NCBI GenBank assembly: GCA_945916625.1
Contig: CAMEGY010000087.1
Location: 1-5,069 of the forward strand
Length of the DNA: 5,069 nt
DNA from: an uncultured Anaerococcus sp.
GTDB taxonomy: Bacteria; Bacillota_A; Clostridia; Tissierellales; Peptoniphilaceae
Reading direction: 5' to 3'
The translations under genes and the position numbers were made by a program. Under the pieces are notes generated by a model. It ran no database searches and was not told where the DNA came from. It saw only the letters and a program-made list of their open reading frames with translations. This document shows, piece after piece, positions 1 through 5,069 of this stretch (its first letter is position 1; each line of letters starts with the position of its first letter).

Positions 1-1694
1 TGAAGAGTATCCGCTAGGTGTAGGATTTTTGTTCTTTCTGTCTCTACAAGCTTTGATACTGGTATATTTGTCCAGCTTGAAACAACATCTGCTACATCTT
101 CGTCGGTTACTTCTTCTTTAATTGAAGATTCTTCCTCGTTTGATGAATTTGCTTGCTTTAATTCGTTTTCCAATTCTACAAGCTTTCCGTACTTAAGTTC
201 AGAAAGTTTTTCAAAATCATAAGACCTTTCAGCTTGCTCAATTTCTACCTTAACCCTATCGATCTCTTCTTTGATAGTTTTTACATCATCAATTGCAGAT
301 TTTTGTTCTTTCCATTTTAGGAAATCTTCATTATAAGCTTCAGATAGGTCTGCAAGCTCTTTTTCAAGATCTGCTAGTCTTTTTTTAGAATATTCATCAT
401 CTTCCTTCTTGAGAGCTGTAATTTCTATTTGAAGTTGTAATAACTTTCTCTTTTGCTCATCTAGATAAGCTGGCATAGTGTCTATTTCTGTCCTTACGGT
501 TGCACAGGCTTCATCCATAAGGTCAATTGCCTTATCAGGTAAGAACCTATCAGAAATATACCTATCAGATAACTCTGCTGCTGCAATTACTGCTGAATCT
601 TGAATCCTGATTCCGTGGAAAATTTCATACCTATCCTTTATACCTCTTAGGATTGATATTGTATCTTCCACACTAGGTTCTTCTACCATAACCTTTTGGA
701 ATCTTCTTTCAAGAGCTCCATCTTTTTCTATATATTCCCTATATTCATTAAGGGTTGTTGCACCTATTACCTTTATTTCTCCACGAGCAAGCATTGGTTT
801 CATAATATTTGATGCATCCATTGCTCCTTCTGACTTACCAGCACCTACAATTGTGTGGATTTCATCAATAAACATTATAATTTGTCCATCTGATTTTTTG
901 ACCTCTTCGATTACTGCCTTAAGCCTTTCTTCAAACTGACCCCTATACTTAGCACCTGCAACAAGGGCACCCATATCAAGAGAAAATATCCTCCTGCCTT
1001 GGAGTGGCTCTGGTACATCGTTGTTTACAATTCTTTGAGCAAGACCTTCTACTATTGCTGTCTTACCAACACCAGGTTGACCAATTAAAACTGGATTATT
1101 TTTCTTTCTTCTAGATAAGATTCTTAGGGCATTTCTAATCTCAGCATCTCTTCCAATTACAGGGTCTATTTTACCTTCTCTTGCTTCAGCTGTTAGGTCT
1201 CTACCAAATTTTTCTAGAGGATTTGAGGTTTCTTCTGGATTATCTGTAGTTACTTTCTGACCATTCCTGACTTTTAAGACATGGTCTTTGAATGTCTTGT
1301 AGGTAATATTATATTTTTTGTTAATAGGAGTCATTTCAGTATTTTCCTTAATAAGTGATAGGAAAATATGCTCTATAGAAATGAATGAATCACCCATTGC
1401 TTCTGCCTCATCTTCTGCTTTCAAAAAGATTCTTTGGAAGACTTGAGATGGATAAGTTTTTGCATTTCCTGACTGCTTAGGAAGGATTTCTATTTTCTTT
1501 TCAATATCATTTTTGTAGGAGTTTACATCTACTCCCATTTTTGATAAAACCATATAAACATAGGAGTCTGGGCTATCAACTAAGCTAAGAGCCAAATGAA
1601 ATTCATTTACTTCTGGATTTGCATCTTTGATTGCCATTGAGTTTGCATTGTTGATAGCTTCGATTGATTTTTGTGTTAATTTGTTGTTATCCAT
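1..1694 (-). CDS. clpB: ATP-dependent chaperone ClpB (N-terminal 564 residues; 3' end off the left edge)
   Basis: Hsp100 disaggregase: a cytosolic hexameric AAA+ ring that threads aggregated proteins, working with DnaK/DnaJ. The frame is open from ATG at 1694 to the window edge. In order: Clp N domain (about 1-145); AAA-1 with Walker A GQPGVGKT (205-212), pore-loop KYRG (249-252), Walker B MFIDEIH (274-280), GATT sensor (311-314) and arginine-finger ERRF (329-332); then a long coiled-coil middle domain (about 398-515) with a [14 protein letters not shown] stretch. The full-length middle domain marks ClpB rather than ClpC, which has a short one. The [11 protein letters not shown] linker (539-549) leads toward AAA-2, which is missing only because the window ends; family members are about 860 residues. 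The start is preceded by GAGGG five bases upstream, inside the end of dnaJ. No promoter of its own is visible; it should be co-transcribed with dnaJ under CtsR control. Confidence 0.97.
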   Translation of the reverse strand, partial: MDNNKLTQKSIEAINNANSMAIKDANPEVNEFHLALSLVDSPDSYVYMVLSKMGVDVNSYKNDIEKKIEILPKQSGNAKTYPSQVFQRIFLKAEDEAEAMGDSFISIEHIFLSLIKENTEMTPINKKYNITYKTFKDHVLKVRNGQKVTTDNPEETSNPLEKFGRDLTAEAREGKIDPVIGRDAEIRNALRILSRRKKNNPVLIGQPGVGKTAIVEGLAQRIVNNDVPEPLQGRRIFSLDMGALVAGAKYRGQFEERLKAVIEEVKKSDGQIIMFIDEIHTIVGAGKSEGAMDASNIMKPMLARGEIKVIGATTLNEYREYIEKDGALERRFQKVMVEEPSVEDTISILRGIKDRYEIFHGIRIQDSAVIAAAELSDRYISDRFLPDKAIDLMDEACATVRTEIDTMPAYLDEQKRKLLQLQIEITALKKEDDEYSKKRLADLEKELADLSEAYNEDFLKWKEQKSAIDDVKTIKEEIDRVKVEIEQAERSYDFEKLSELKYGKLVELENELKQANSSNEEESSIKEEVTDEDVADVVSSWTNIPVSKLVETERTKILHLADTL

Positions 1695-1695
1695 A

Positions 1696-2622
1696 TTATC
1701 CCTCGGTTTCTTTTAGCTTTTTGTATAATTCTATTTGTTCTTCATTAAGTTCTGGATTTTCGATTTTTATTTCAAGTATCAAATCCCCAGTCTTATCTTT
1801 CCTGTCAGTATATCCTAAGTTTTTTAATCTAATTTTTTTATCAGCCACAATTTTTTCTGGAATACTTACCAGGATGTTGCCTTTAATTGTATCTATTTTT
1901 TTCTTACAACCAAAGTAAGCATCCCATGGGCTTATCTTTACTTTTTTAACAAAGTCTATCCCTTCAAGCCTAAGGTTTTCTTCTTCTTCAATTATTACTT
2001 TGACAAATATATCTGCATTAAGTCCATACTTAGAGCCATCAATCTTAATCTTGTTATTATTTTTAAGACCCTTTGGTATATTTATATCAACATCTGTAAG
2101 TCCAGATTTACTCTTTATAGAAACTTTTCTTTTAGTACCCTTCATGGCTTCATCAATTGATATTTTAACCTCAGTATTAAGTTTTGACTTGCTCTTTTTA
2201 TTAAAGCCACTAGAAAATCCTCCAAAATTAGAAGACCTTCTGGAAGATGCCCCACTTCCTTGGCCAAAGCCACCAAATAGGGTATCAAAAAAGTCTGAAA
2301 AACCTGACGAATCAGAACTTGTATATGTGTAAGAGCCATTACCGAAGTTTCCAAAGTCAAAACCAAAATCGCTTGGATCAAAATTTTGTCCCCCGGAAAA
2401 GTTTGCATTTGCACCAAAGGTATCATATTTTTGCCTTTTTTCTGGATCTGATAAAACTTCATAGGCTTCATTTATTTCTGTAAATTTTTTGTGTGCACTT
2501 TCATCATTTTGATGAAGGTCTGGGTGGTATTTTTTTGCTAATTTTCTATAAGCTTTTTTGATTTCATCAGCACTAGCTTTTTTATCCACCCCTAGCACTT
2601 CATAATAATCTCTAAATTGCAT
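1696..2622 (-). CDS. DnaJ-family co-chaperone without zinc finger (CbpA/DnaJ type II)
   Basis: Hsp40 partner of DnaK that binds clients and stimulates DnaK ATPase. The 308-residue protein has an N-terminal J domain (about 5-70) with HPD at 33-35, then a Gly/Phe/Ser-rich segment (about 70-142) containing [11 protein letters not shown] (110-120). Two C-terminal substrate-binding beta domains follow (about 148-222 and 223-305). No CxxCxGxG repeats are present and the only cysteine is near residue 239, so this is not canonical DnaJ; its length and layout fit CbpA (about 306 residues). The frame stays open to an ATG at 2652, but I chose 2622 because GGAGGT lies four bases before it. The upstream ATG falls inside the CtsR operator, close to the predicted transcription start, with little room for a ribosome site. 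The stop (TAA, 1698-1696) is one base before the clpB ATG, implying translational coupling. Names used for such genes include cbpA and dnaJ; I leave the symbol blank. Confidence 0.93.
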   Translation of the reverse strand: MQFRDYYEVLGVDKKASADEIKKAYRKLAKKYHPDLHQNDESAHKKFTEINEAYEVLSDPEKRQKYDTFGANANFSGGQNFDPSDFGFDFGNFGNGSYTYTSSDSSGFSDFFDTLFGGFGQGSGASSRRSSNFGGFSSGFNKKSKSKLNTEVKISIDEAMKGTKRKVSIKSKSGLTDVDINIPKGLKNNNKIKIDGSKYGLNADIFVKVIIEEEENLRLEGIDFVKKVKISPWDAYFGCKKKIDTIKGNILVSIPEKIVADKKIRLKNLGYTDRKDKTGDLILEIKIENPELNEEQIELYKKLKETEG

Positions 2623-2626
2623 ATTT

Positions 2627-2632
2627 ACCTCC
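2627..2632 (-). promoter_or_regulatory. Ribosome binding site that fixes the dnaJ start
   Basis: GGAGGT on the minus strand with a four-base spacer (AAAT) to the ATG at 2622. A second in-frame ATG at 2634 overlaps this site and cannot use it. The ATG at 2652 has no comparable site. Confidence 0.85.
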
Positions 2633-2643
2633 ATCTTTAAATC

Positions 2644-2660
2644 TTTGACCATCTCTGACC
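2644..2660 (-). promoter_or_regulatory. CtsR operator (heat-shock repressor site)
   Basis: The minus strand reads GGTCAGA GAT GGTCAAA: two direct heptads with a three-base spacer. The known CtsR consensus in Firmicutes is RGTCAAA-NAN-RGTCAAA, so 13 of the 14 heptad positions match (one A to G in the first heptad) and the spacer fits NAN. The site starts 9 bases downstream of the -10 box, at the expected transcription start, where a bound repressor would block initiation. This implies heat and protein-stress induction of the dnaJ-clpB operon. CtsR itself is not in the window. No CIRCE (HrcA) inverted repeat is seen. Confidence 0.85.
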
Positions 2661-2668
2661 TTAATTAA

Positions 2669-2696
2669 ATTATACTAGGAATTCTGATTAGTTCAA
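2669..2696 (-). promoter_or_regulatory. Sigma-A-type promoter of the dnaJ-clpB operon
   Basis: The -35 box is TTGAAC (2696-2691, four of six matches to TTGACA) and the -10 box is TATAAT (2674-2669, perfect), with 16 bp between them. Initiation is expected near 2661-2662, giving a leader of about 40 bases before the ATG at 2622. The DNA upstream to about 2760 is very AT-rich and could act as an UP element. The fit with the CtsR operator strengthens the call. Confidence 0.75.
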
Positions 2697-2768
2697 GTAA
2701 TTCTATAATTTAATTTGTATATATAAATATAATTACATGCAACTTAAATATACTTAAAAACAACCATT

Positions 2769-2796
2769 AAAAAAGAGACTCCCAAAAGAAATCTCT
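2769..2796 (-). terminator. Intrinsic terminator after apt
   Basis: On the minus strand, AGAGATTTC (2796-2788) pairs with GGAGTCTCT (2782-2774): 9 bp including two G-T wobbles, around a five-base loop, followed by a run of six Ts (2774-2769, the first shared with the stem). The flanks can extend the structure: ACCATTAA, which contains the apt stop codon, is complementary to TTAATGGT just past the T run. It ends the LCP-apt transcript and insulates the dnaJ promoter. The plus-strand direction lacks a good T run, so I do not call it bidirectional. Confidence 0.75.
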
Positions 2797-2807
2797 CCTT
2801 ATTTTAA

Positions 2808-3326
2808 TTAATGGTCATATTCTACTAGCGAAATAACTTCATATCCATCTAGCATTTCCCTTCCCTTTAGGGCAGTTAGTTCGATTAGAAACTCAAAGCA
2901 AACTACATCTCCGCCTATTGATTCAACGAGTTTAGCCGCTGCTTTTGCAGATCCACCTGTAGCTATAAGGTCATCGATTATCACAACCCTATCGCCTTCG
3001 TTTAATGCATCTTTGTGAATTTCTAACTCATTTGTCCCATACTCTAACTCGTATGACATTTTTTCAATTTCTGCAGGAAGCTTACCAGGTTTTCTTATTG
3101 GAATAAAGCCCTTGTTTAGTCTATCTGAAAGTGGAGCTCCAAATATTAGGCCTCTTGATTCAATACCTGCTATATAATCAAATTCATAGTCTTCTAGTTT
3201 TTCTTCAAGAAGATCAATAGTTTTTCTAAAACCATCCGTATCTTTAAGAAGTGTTGTTATATCCTTAAAGGATATGCCCTTTTCTGGGTAATCTTCAATT
3301 ACTCTAATTAACGATTTGATATCCAT
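2808..3326 (-). CDS. apt: Adenine phosphoribosyltransferase
   Basis: Cytosolic purine salvage enzyme: adenine + PRPP gives AMP + PPi. The 172-residue protein is the usual size (about 170-183). It shows the N-terminal family motif PEKGISFKDITTLLKD (14-29), the IAGIESRGLIFGAPL core (52-66), the RKPGKLP hood loop (78-84) and the PRPP-binding loop VVIIDDLIATGGS (114-126) with the paired aspartates at 118-119. An in-frame ATG at 3347 exists, but I chose 3326 because GGAGG ends four bases before it and the earlier ATG lacks a site. It follows the LCP gene by 36 bp on the same strand and is closed by a strong terminator, so it is the last gene of its unit. Nothing links it functionally to the LCP gene; no relA/spoT follows it here. 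No missing residues were noticed. Confidence 0.97.
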   Translation of the reverse strand: MDIKSLIRVIEDYPEKGISFKDITTLLKDTDGFRKTIDLLEEKLEDYEFDYIAGIESRGLIFGAPLSDRLNKGFIPIRKPGKLPAEIEKMSYELEYGTNELEIHKDALNEGDRVVIIDDLIATGGSAKAAAKLVESIGGDVVCFEFLIELTALKGREMLDGYEVISLVEYDH

Positions 3327-3329
3327 AAT

Positions 3330-3335
3330 TCCTCC
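3330..3335 (-). promoter_or_regulatory. Ribosome binding site that fixes the apt start
   Basis: GGAGGA on the minus strand, three bases (ATT) before the ATG at 3326. The site lies downstream of the alternative ATG at 3347, which argues against that longer start. Confidence 0.8.
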
Positions 3336-3351
3336 ATTGTAATACATAGAT

Positions 3352-3357
3352 ATTATA
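3352..3357 (-). promoter_or_regulatory. Possible -10 box of a promoter in front of apt
   Basis: A perfect TATAAT (3357-3352) lies in the short gap after the LCP stop codon and would start RNA near 3345, about 19 bases before the apt ATG. The matching -35 (TTTTTA, 3380-3375, 17 bp away) is poor and lies within the end of the LCP gene, and no extended -10 TGN is present. AT-rich DNA gives such hexamers by chance, so this is tentative. Confidence 0.4.
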
Positions 3358-3362
3358 CCCTA

Positions 3363-4238
3363 TTACTCATTTCTTAAAAATGAATTTAGGTAAGTATTTC
3401 TAATGTTCTCTATAGAATCTGGATATATTTTGTAATAAGACACTCCATTAAGGTTAAACCCTTCCCCGTCTAATTTCACAGAATTAAGACTTGAAGAGTC
3501 GACTGATTTGAAATTAATGGCAAGACCTGAAAGCTCTTTCATAGACATATTAGTCTTTAGATAAGGTTTCATAGCCATATATACCTTGGGAAGCTTCGGA
3601 AGATTTTTTACCTTTGTCGATTCTTTTATAAATTGCTTTATAAAGTCTTGCTGGGTACCAATCCTACCGAGGTCAGCATTCTGATAGCCCTTCCTAAATC
3701 TTACATAGTTTAAAACCTCATCTCCATTCATTGTATGGATGCCTGGATTGATCCCCATCACAGCAGCCACATCGCTGCTTACATCTACATCCATACCACC
3801 AAGAGCGTCAATTCCTTTCGTGACAGCTTCAAAGGAGATCACCATATACTTATCAATTTTTATACCCAAGAAGTCTCTTACAACTTCCATTGTAAGGTCT
3901 ATTCCTCCATAGGAATGTGCAGCATTAATCTTATCCATATTTCCATTTATAGAAACGTATGAATCTCTTGGGATTGAAATCATATCAACAGTCTTAGTAT
4001 CCTTATCAGCCTTAATCAACATAAGTGTATCTGTCCTAGTTCCAGTTTCTTCACCTGTTGAATCTACGCCTGCCAGGAGAAATAAGGTCTCATTATTAGA
4101 AGATACGCTACTACCTATGGGACTTGTCACCCCTTCATCTCTTAAAAAACCTACTATAAGAAATCCTGCGGCAAAAACTATTACAAAAAGTAAAAATATA
4201 ATTGCCGACTTTAAAAATTTTATCGTCTTATTTTTCAT
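3363..4238 (-). CDS. LytR-CpsA-Psr (LCP) family cell-wall glycopolymer transferase
   Basis: LCP proteins transfer lipid-linked anionic polymers (wall teichoic acid, capsule or similar) to peptidoglycan on the outer face of the membrane. The 291-residue protein has a short basic N-terminus, one membrane segment (about 11-32) and an extracellular LCP domain (about 52-210). Family residues visible: GVDS (D59), GTRTDT (R68, D70), SIPRD (R91, D92), the KINAAHSYGG segment starting at K103, DALGGMDVDV (144-153), YVRFRK (R180, R182) and D189/R192 before TQQDFIKQFI. Only about 80 residues follow the core, so there is no large C-terminal extension. The ATG at 4259 is in frame, but I prefer 4238, which has AGGTG five bases upstream and begins the protein with the basic MKNK. 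The polymer and the paralogue (tagU, brpA, psr and so on) cannot be told from sequence alone. It lies upstream of apt and divergent from the decarboxylase gene. Confidence 0.93.
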   Translation of the reverse strand: MKNKTIKFLKSAIIFLLFVIVFAAGFLIVGFLRDEGVTSPIGSSVSSNNETLFLLAGVDSTGEETGTRTDTLMLIKADKDTKTVDMISIPRDSYVSINGNMDKINAAHSYGGIDLTMEVVRDFLGIKIDKYMVISFEAVTKGIDALGGMDVDVSSDVAAVMGINPGIHTMNGDEVLNYVRFRKGYQNADLGRIGTQQDFIKQFIKESTKVKNLPKLPKVYMAMKPYLKTNMSMKELSGLAINFKSVDSSSLNSVKLDGEGFNLNGVSYYKIYPDSIENIRNTYLNSFLRNE

Positions 4239-4324
4239 ATTATCACCTAAACTTATCATACACCCAAAAGTAAAAATAATCTTACATTTTTTTTAAGTTA
4301 AGCTATAATACTAGTGGAGGAAAT
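4239..4324. promoter_or_regulatory. Divergent intergenic region between the LCP and decarboxylase genes
   Basis: An 86-bp AT-rich spacer between two genes reading outward, so both promoters should lie here. The plus-strand promoter is clear and listed separately. For the minus strand the best guess is TATGAT (4260-4255) with no convincing -35, which would start RNA about ten bases before the LCP ATG; I hold this weakly. The LCP ribosome site is AGGTG at 4248-4244. No operator repeat or riboswitch is apparent. Confidence 0.5.
4281..4309 (+). promoter_or_regulatory. Sigma-A-type promoter for the decarboxylase-family gene
   Basis: CTTACA (4281-4286, four of six to TTGACA), 17 bp, then a perfect TATAAT (4304-4309). 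Initiation would fall near 4315-4317, almost on top of the ribosome site GGAGG (4316-4320), which stands four bases before the ATG at 4325. The leader would therefore be only about 8-10 bases. Confidence 0.6.
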
Positions 4325-5032
4325 ATGCTTAATAAAATAATAGACCAATACCTAAAAGAAAATTACTATCCTTTCCATATGCCAGGACATAAAAGAAGTT
4401 CGCTTTTGAATAAAAATCTTGGTTACACTAGAGATTTTACAGAAATAGATGGACTTGATAACCTAAATGACCCTAAGGAAGTCTTTGTAGAGATGGAAAA
4501 AAAGTTAGCTAATATATACAATGTTAAAGACGCTATCATTTCCACAAATGGATCTACGGCTGGAATTCTTGCAACTATAAGAGCTGTGACTAAGAACAAT
4601 AAAAATATCTTAATACAAAGATCATCCCACAAGGCAGTCTATAATGCTTGCCTTATCAATAATCTAAGCGTTGATTATATAGATGTAATTACAAATGAAA
4701 TTGGAGCCATAGTAGATATTTCTTATGAAAATCTAGATAAAAAGTTAAAAGAAAGTTCTTATGGAGCTCTTGTTATTACAAGCCCTTCCTATGAAGGCTA
4801 TATCTTAGATATAGAAAAAATATACCAAATTTGCCAAAATTATGATACCAAATTAATTATTGACATGGCCCACGGGTCTCACCTGTTTTTGACAGACCAA
4901 TATGAAAATACCTTTGACCTAGCCATTACATCCTTTCACAAAAACTTACAAGCCCTTACTCCTGGTGCAAGTGTTTTAATAAATGATGTAGATCTAATTA
5001 AGGATGTAAGAAAATCTATGGCGATTTTCTAA
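4325..5032 (+). CDS. Orn/Lys/Arg decarboxylase-family PLP enzyme, N-terminal part, frame broken near the right edge
   Basis: Fold-type I PLP enzyme of the Orn/Lys/Arg decarboxylase major-domain family (the SpeA/YaaO/Cad group), which makes polyamines or diamines from basic amino acids. Visible motifs: FHMPGHKRS (17-24), DFTEIDGLDNLNDP (37-50), phosphate-binding STNGSTAG (73-80), SSHKAVYNA with H102 expected to stack on the cofactor, ITSPSYEGY (151-159), IIDMAHGSH (178-186) with D180 for the pyridine nitrogen, and SFHK with K206 as the Schiff-base lysine. The ATG at 4325 has GGAGG four bases upstream. The frame stops after 235 residues, whereas family members are usually about 450-490, so the rest of the large domain and the C-terminal domain are absent. 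The stop falls just where the FQTSSPSY motif should be, suggesting a local mutation or sequencing error rather than a natural end. Substrate cannot be decided. In some Firmicutes (B. subtilis yaaO) such a gene precedes tmk; that lies outside this window. Confidence 0.85.
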   Translation: MLNKIIDQYLKENYYPFHMPGHKRSSLLNKNLGYTRDFTEIDGLDNLNDPKEVFVEMEKKLANIYNVKDAIISTNGSTAGILATIRAVTKNNKNILIQRSSHKAVYNACLINNLSVDYIDVITNEIGAIVDISYENLDKKLKESSYGALVITSPSYEGYILDIEKIYQICQNYDTKLIIDMAHGSHLFLTDQYENTFDLAITSFHKNLQALTPGASVLINDVDLIKDVRKSMAIF

Positions 5033-5069
5033 CCTTCTTAACTAGCCTCTCTTATTTTTGCATCAATAG
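5033..5069 (+). other. Probable continuation of the decarboxylase coding sequence, corrupted
   Basis: After the TAA at 5030-5032 the same frame reads P-S-stop-L-A-S-L-I-F-A-S-I to the window edge. The closing A-S-I (5060-5068) sits ten codons after F235, the spacing I recall between F and AS in the family motif FQTSSPSYxxxAS. Both in-frame TAA codons are one base from codons expected there (CAA for Gln, TCA for Ser). No other gene is visible in these 37 bases. This is an inference from motif spacing. Confidence 0.45.

Noticed and set aside
895..906. A lone TTTGACC heptad within clpB.
   Set aside because: No second heptad follows at the required spacing; it is part of the coding sequence.
1256..1272. 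A second CtsR-like heptad pair inside clpB (plus strand TCTGACC-ATT-CCTGACT).
   Set aside because: It has three mismatches in the heptads, lies within well-conserved coding sequence and has no promoter nearby, so chance is the simplest explanation.
1664..1918. An 84-residue hydrophobic open frame on the plus strand, resembling a small membrane protein.
   Set aside because: It is antisense to the end of dnaJ and the start of clpB, both firmly identified. Its Ile/Phe/Ser-rich composition is what the complement of lysine- and glutamate-rich coding gives, and it has no evident ribosome site.
2000..2483. Overlapping open frames on both strands within dnaJ.
   Set aside because: They are out-of-frame shadows of the J-protein, with no recognisable domains.
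2675..2691. A GAATTC-centred imperfect inverted repeat between the -35 and -10 boxes of the dnaJ promoter.
   Set aside because: Beyond the six-base palindrome the arms do not pair symmetrically, so it does not support a second operator.
3735..3962. A 75-residue plus-strand open frame opposite the LCP gene.
   Set aside because: It is antisense to the conserved LCP catalytic region, with odd composition and no promoter or ribosome site.
4423..4632. A 69-residue minus-strand open frame opposite the decarboxylase gene.
   Set aside because: It is the complement of conserved PLP-enzyme motifs and has no independent support.

Overview
The window comes from a low-GC (about one third G+C by eye) Gram-positive-type bacterium. 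Most arginines are AGA/AGG, ATA is common, Shine-Dalgarno sites are strong (GGAGG), and there is a CtsR-type heat-shock operator. The proteins look like those of anaerobic Firmicutes of the Tissierellia/Clostridia kind (Anaerococcus or Peptoniphilus-like); that placement is an inference, not a proof. All recognisable genes are housekeeping or stress genes. I found no mobile element, CRISPR array, RNA gene or plausible new system.

Layout, left to right. Positions 1-1694 (minus) hold the first 564 residues of the disaggregase ClpB, whose C-terminal part lies off the left edge. Positions 1696-2622 (minus) encode a 308-residue zinc-finger-less DnaJ (CbpA type). Its stop codon is one base from the clpB start, so the two form a tightly coupled operon transcribed dnaJ to clpB. 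The 2623-2807 intergenic region carries the operon's promoter (TTGAAC, 16 bp, TATAAT), a near-perfect CtsR operator at the expected transcription start, and the terminator of the preceding unit. Positions 2808-3326 (minus) encode adenine phosphoribosyltransferase (apt). Positions 3363-4238 (minus) encode a membrane-anchored LytR-CpsA-Psr (LCP) cell-wall glycopolymer transferase. The 86-bp spacer 4239-4324 separates divergent genes. From 4325 rightwards (plus) lies the N-terminal half of a PLP-dependent Orn/Lys/Arg decarboxylase-family protein. It hits stop codons at 5030 in a stretch that looks like damaged or misread family sequence, only 40 bases from the window edge.

How the genes work together: the J-protein delivers aggregated clients to DnaK (encoded elsewhere), which hands them to ClpB, so placing dnaJ and clpB under one CtsR-controlled promoter makes a compact disaggregation operon. 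The LCP-apt pair shares strand and a 36-bp gap and ends at one intrinsic terminator. It is probably co-transcribed by position rather than function, with a possible extra promoter just before apt. For three minus-strand genes (dnaJ, apt, LCP) the longest open frame starts too early; the Shine-Dalgarno sites put the true starts 10, 7 and 7 codons further in.
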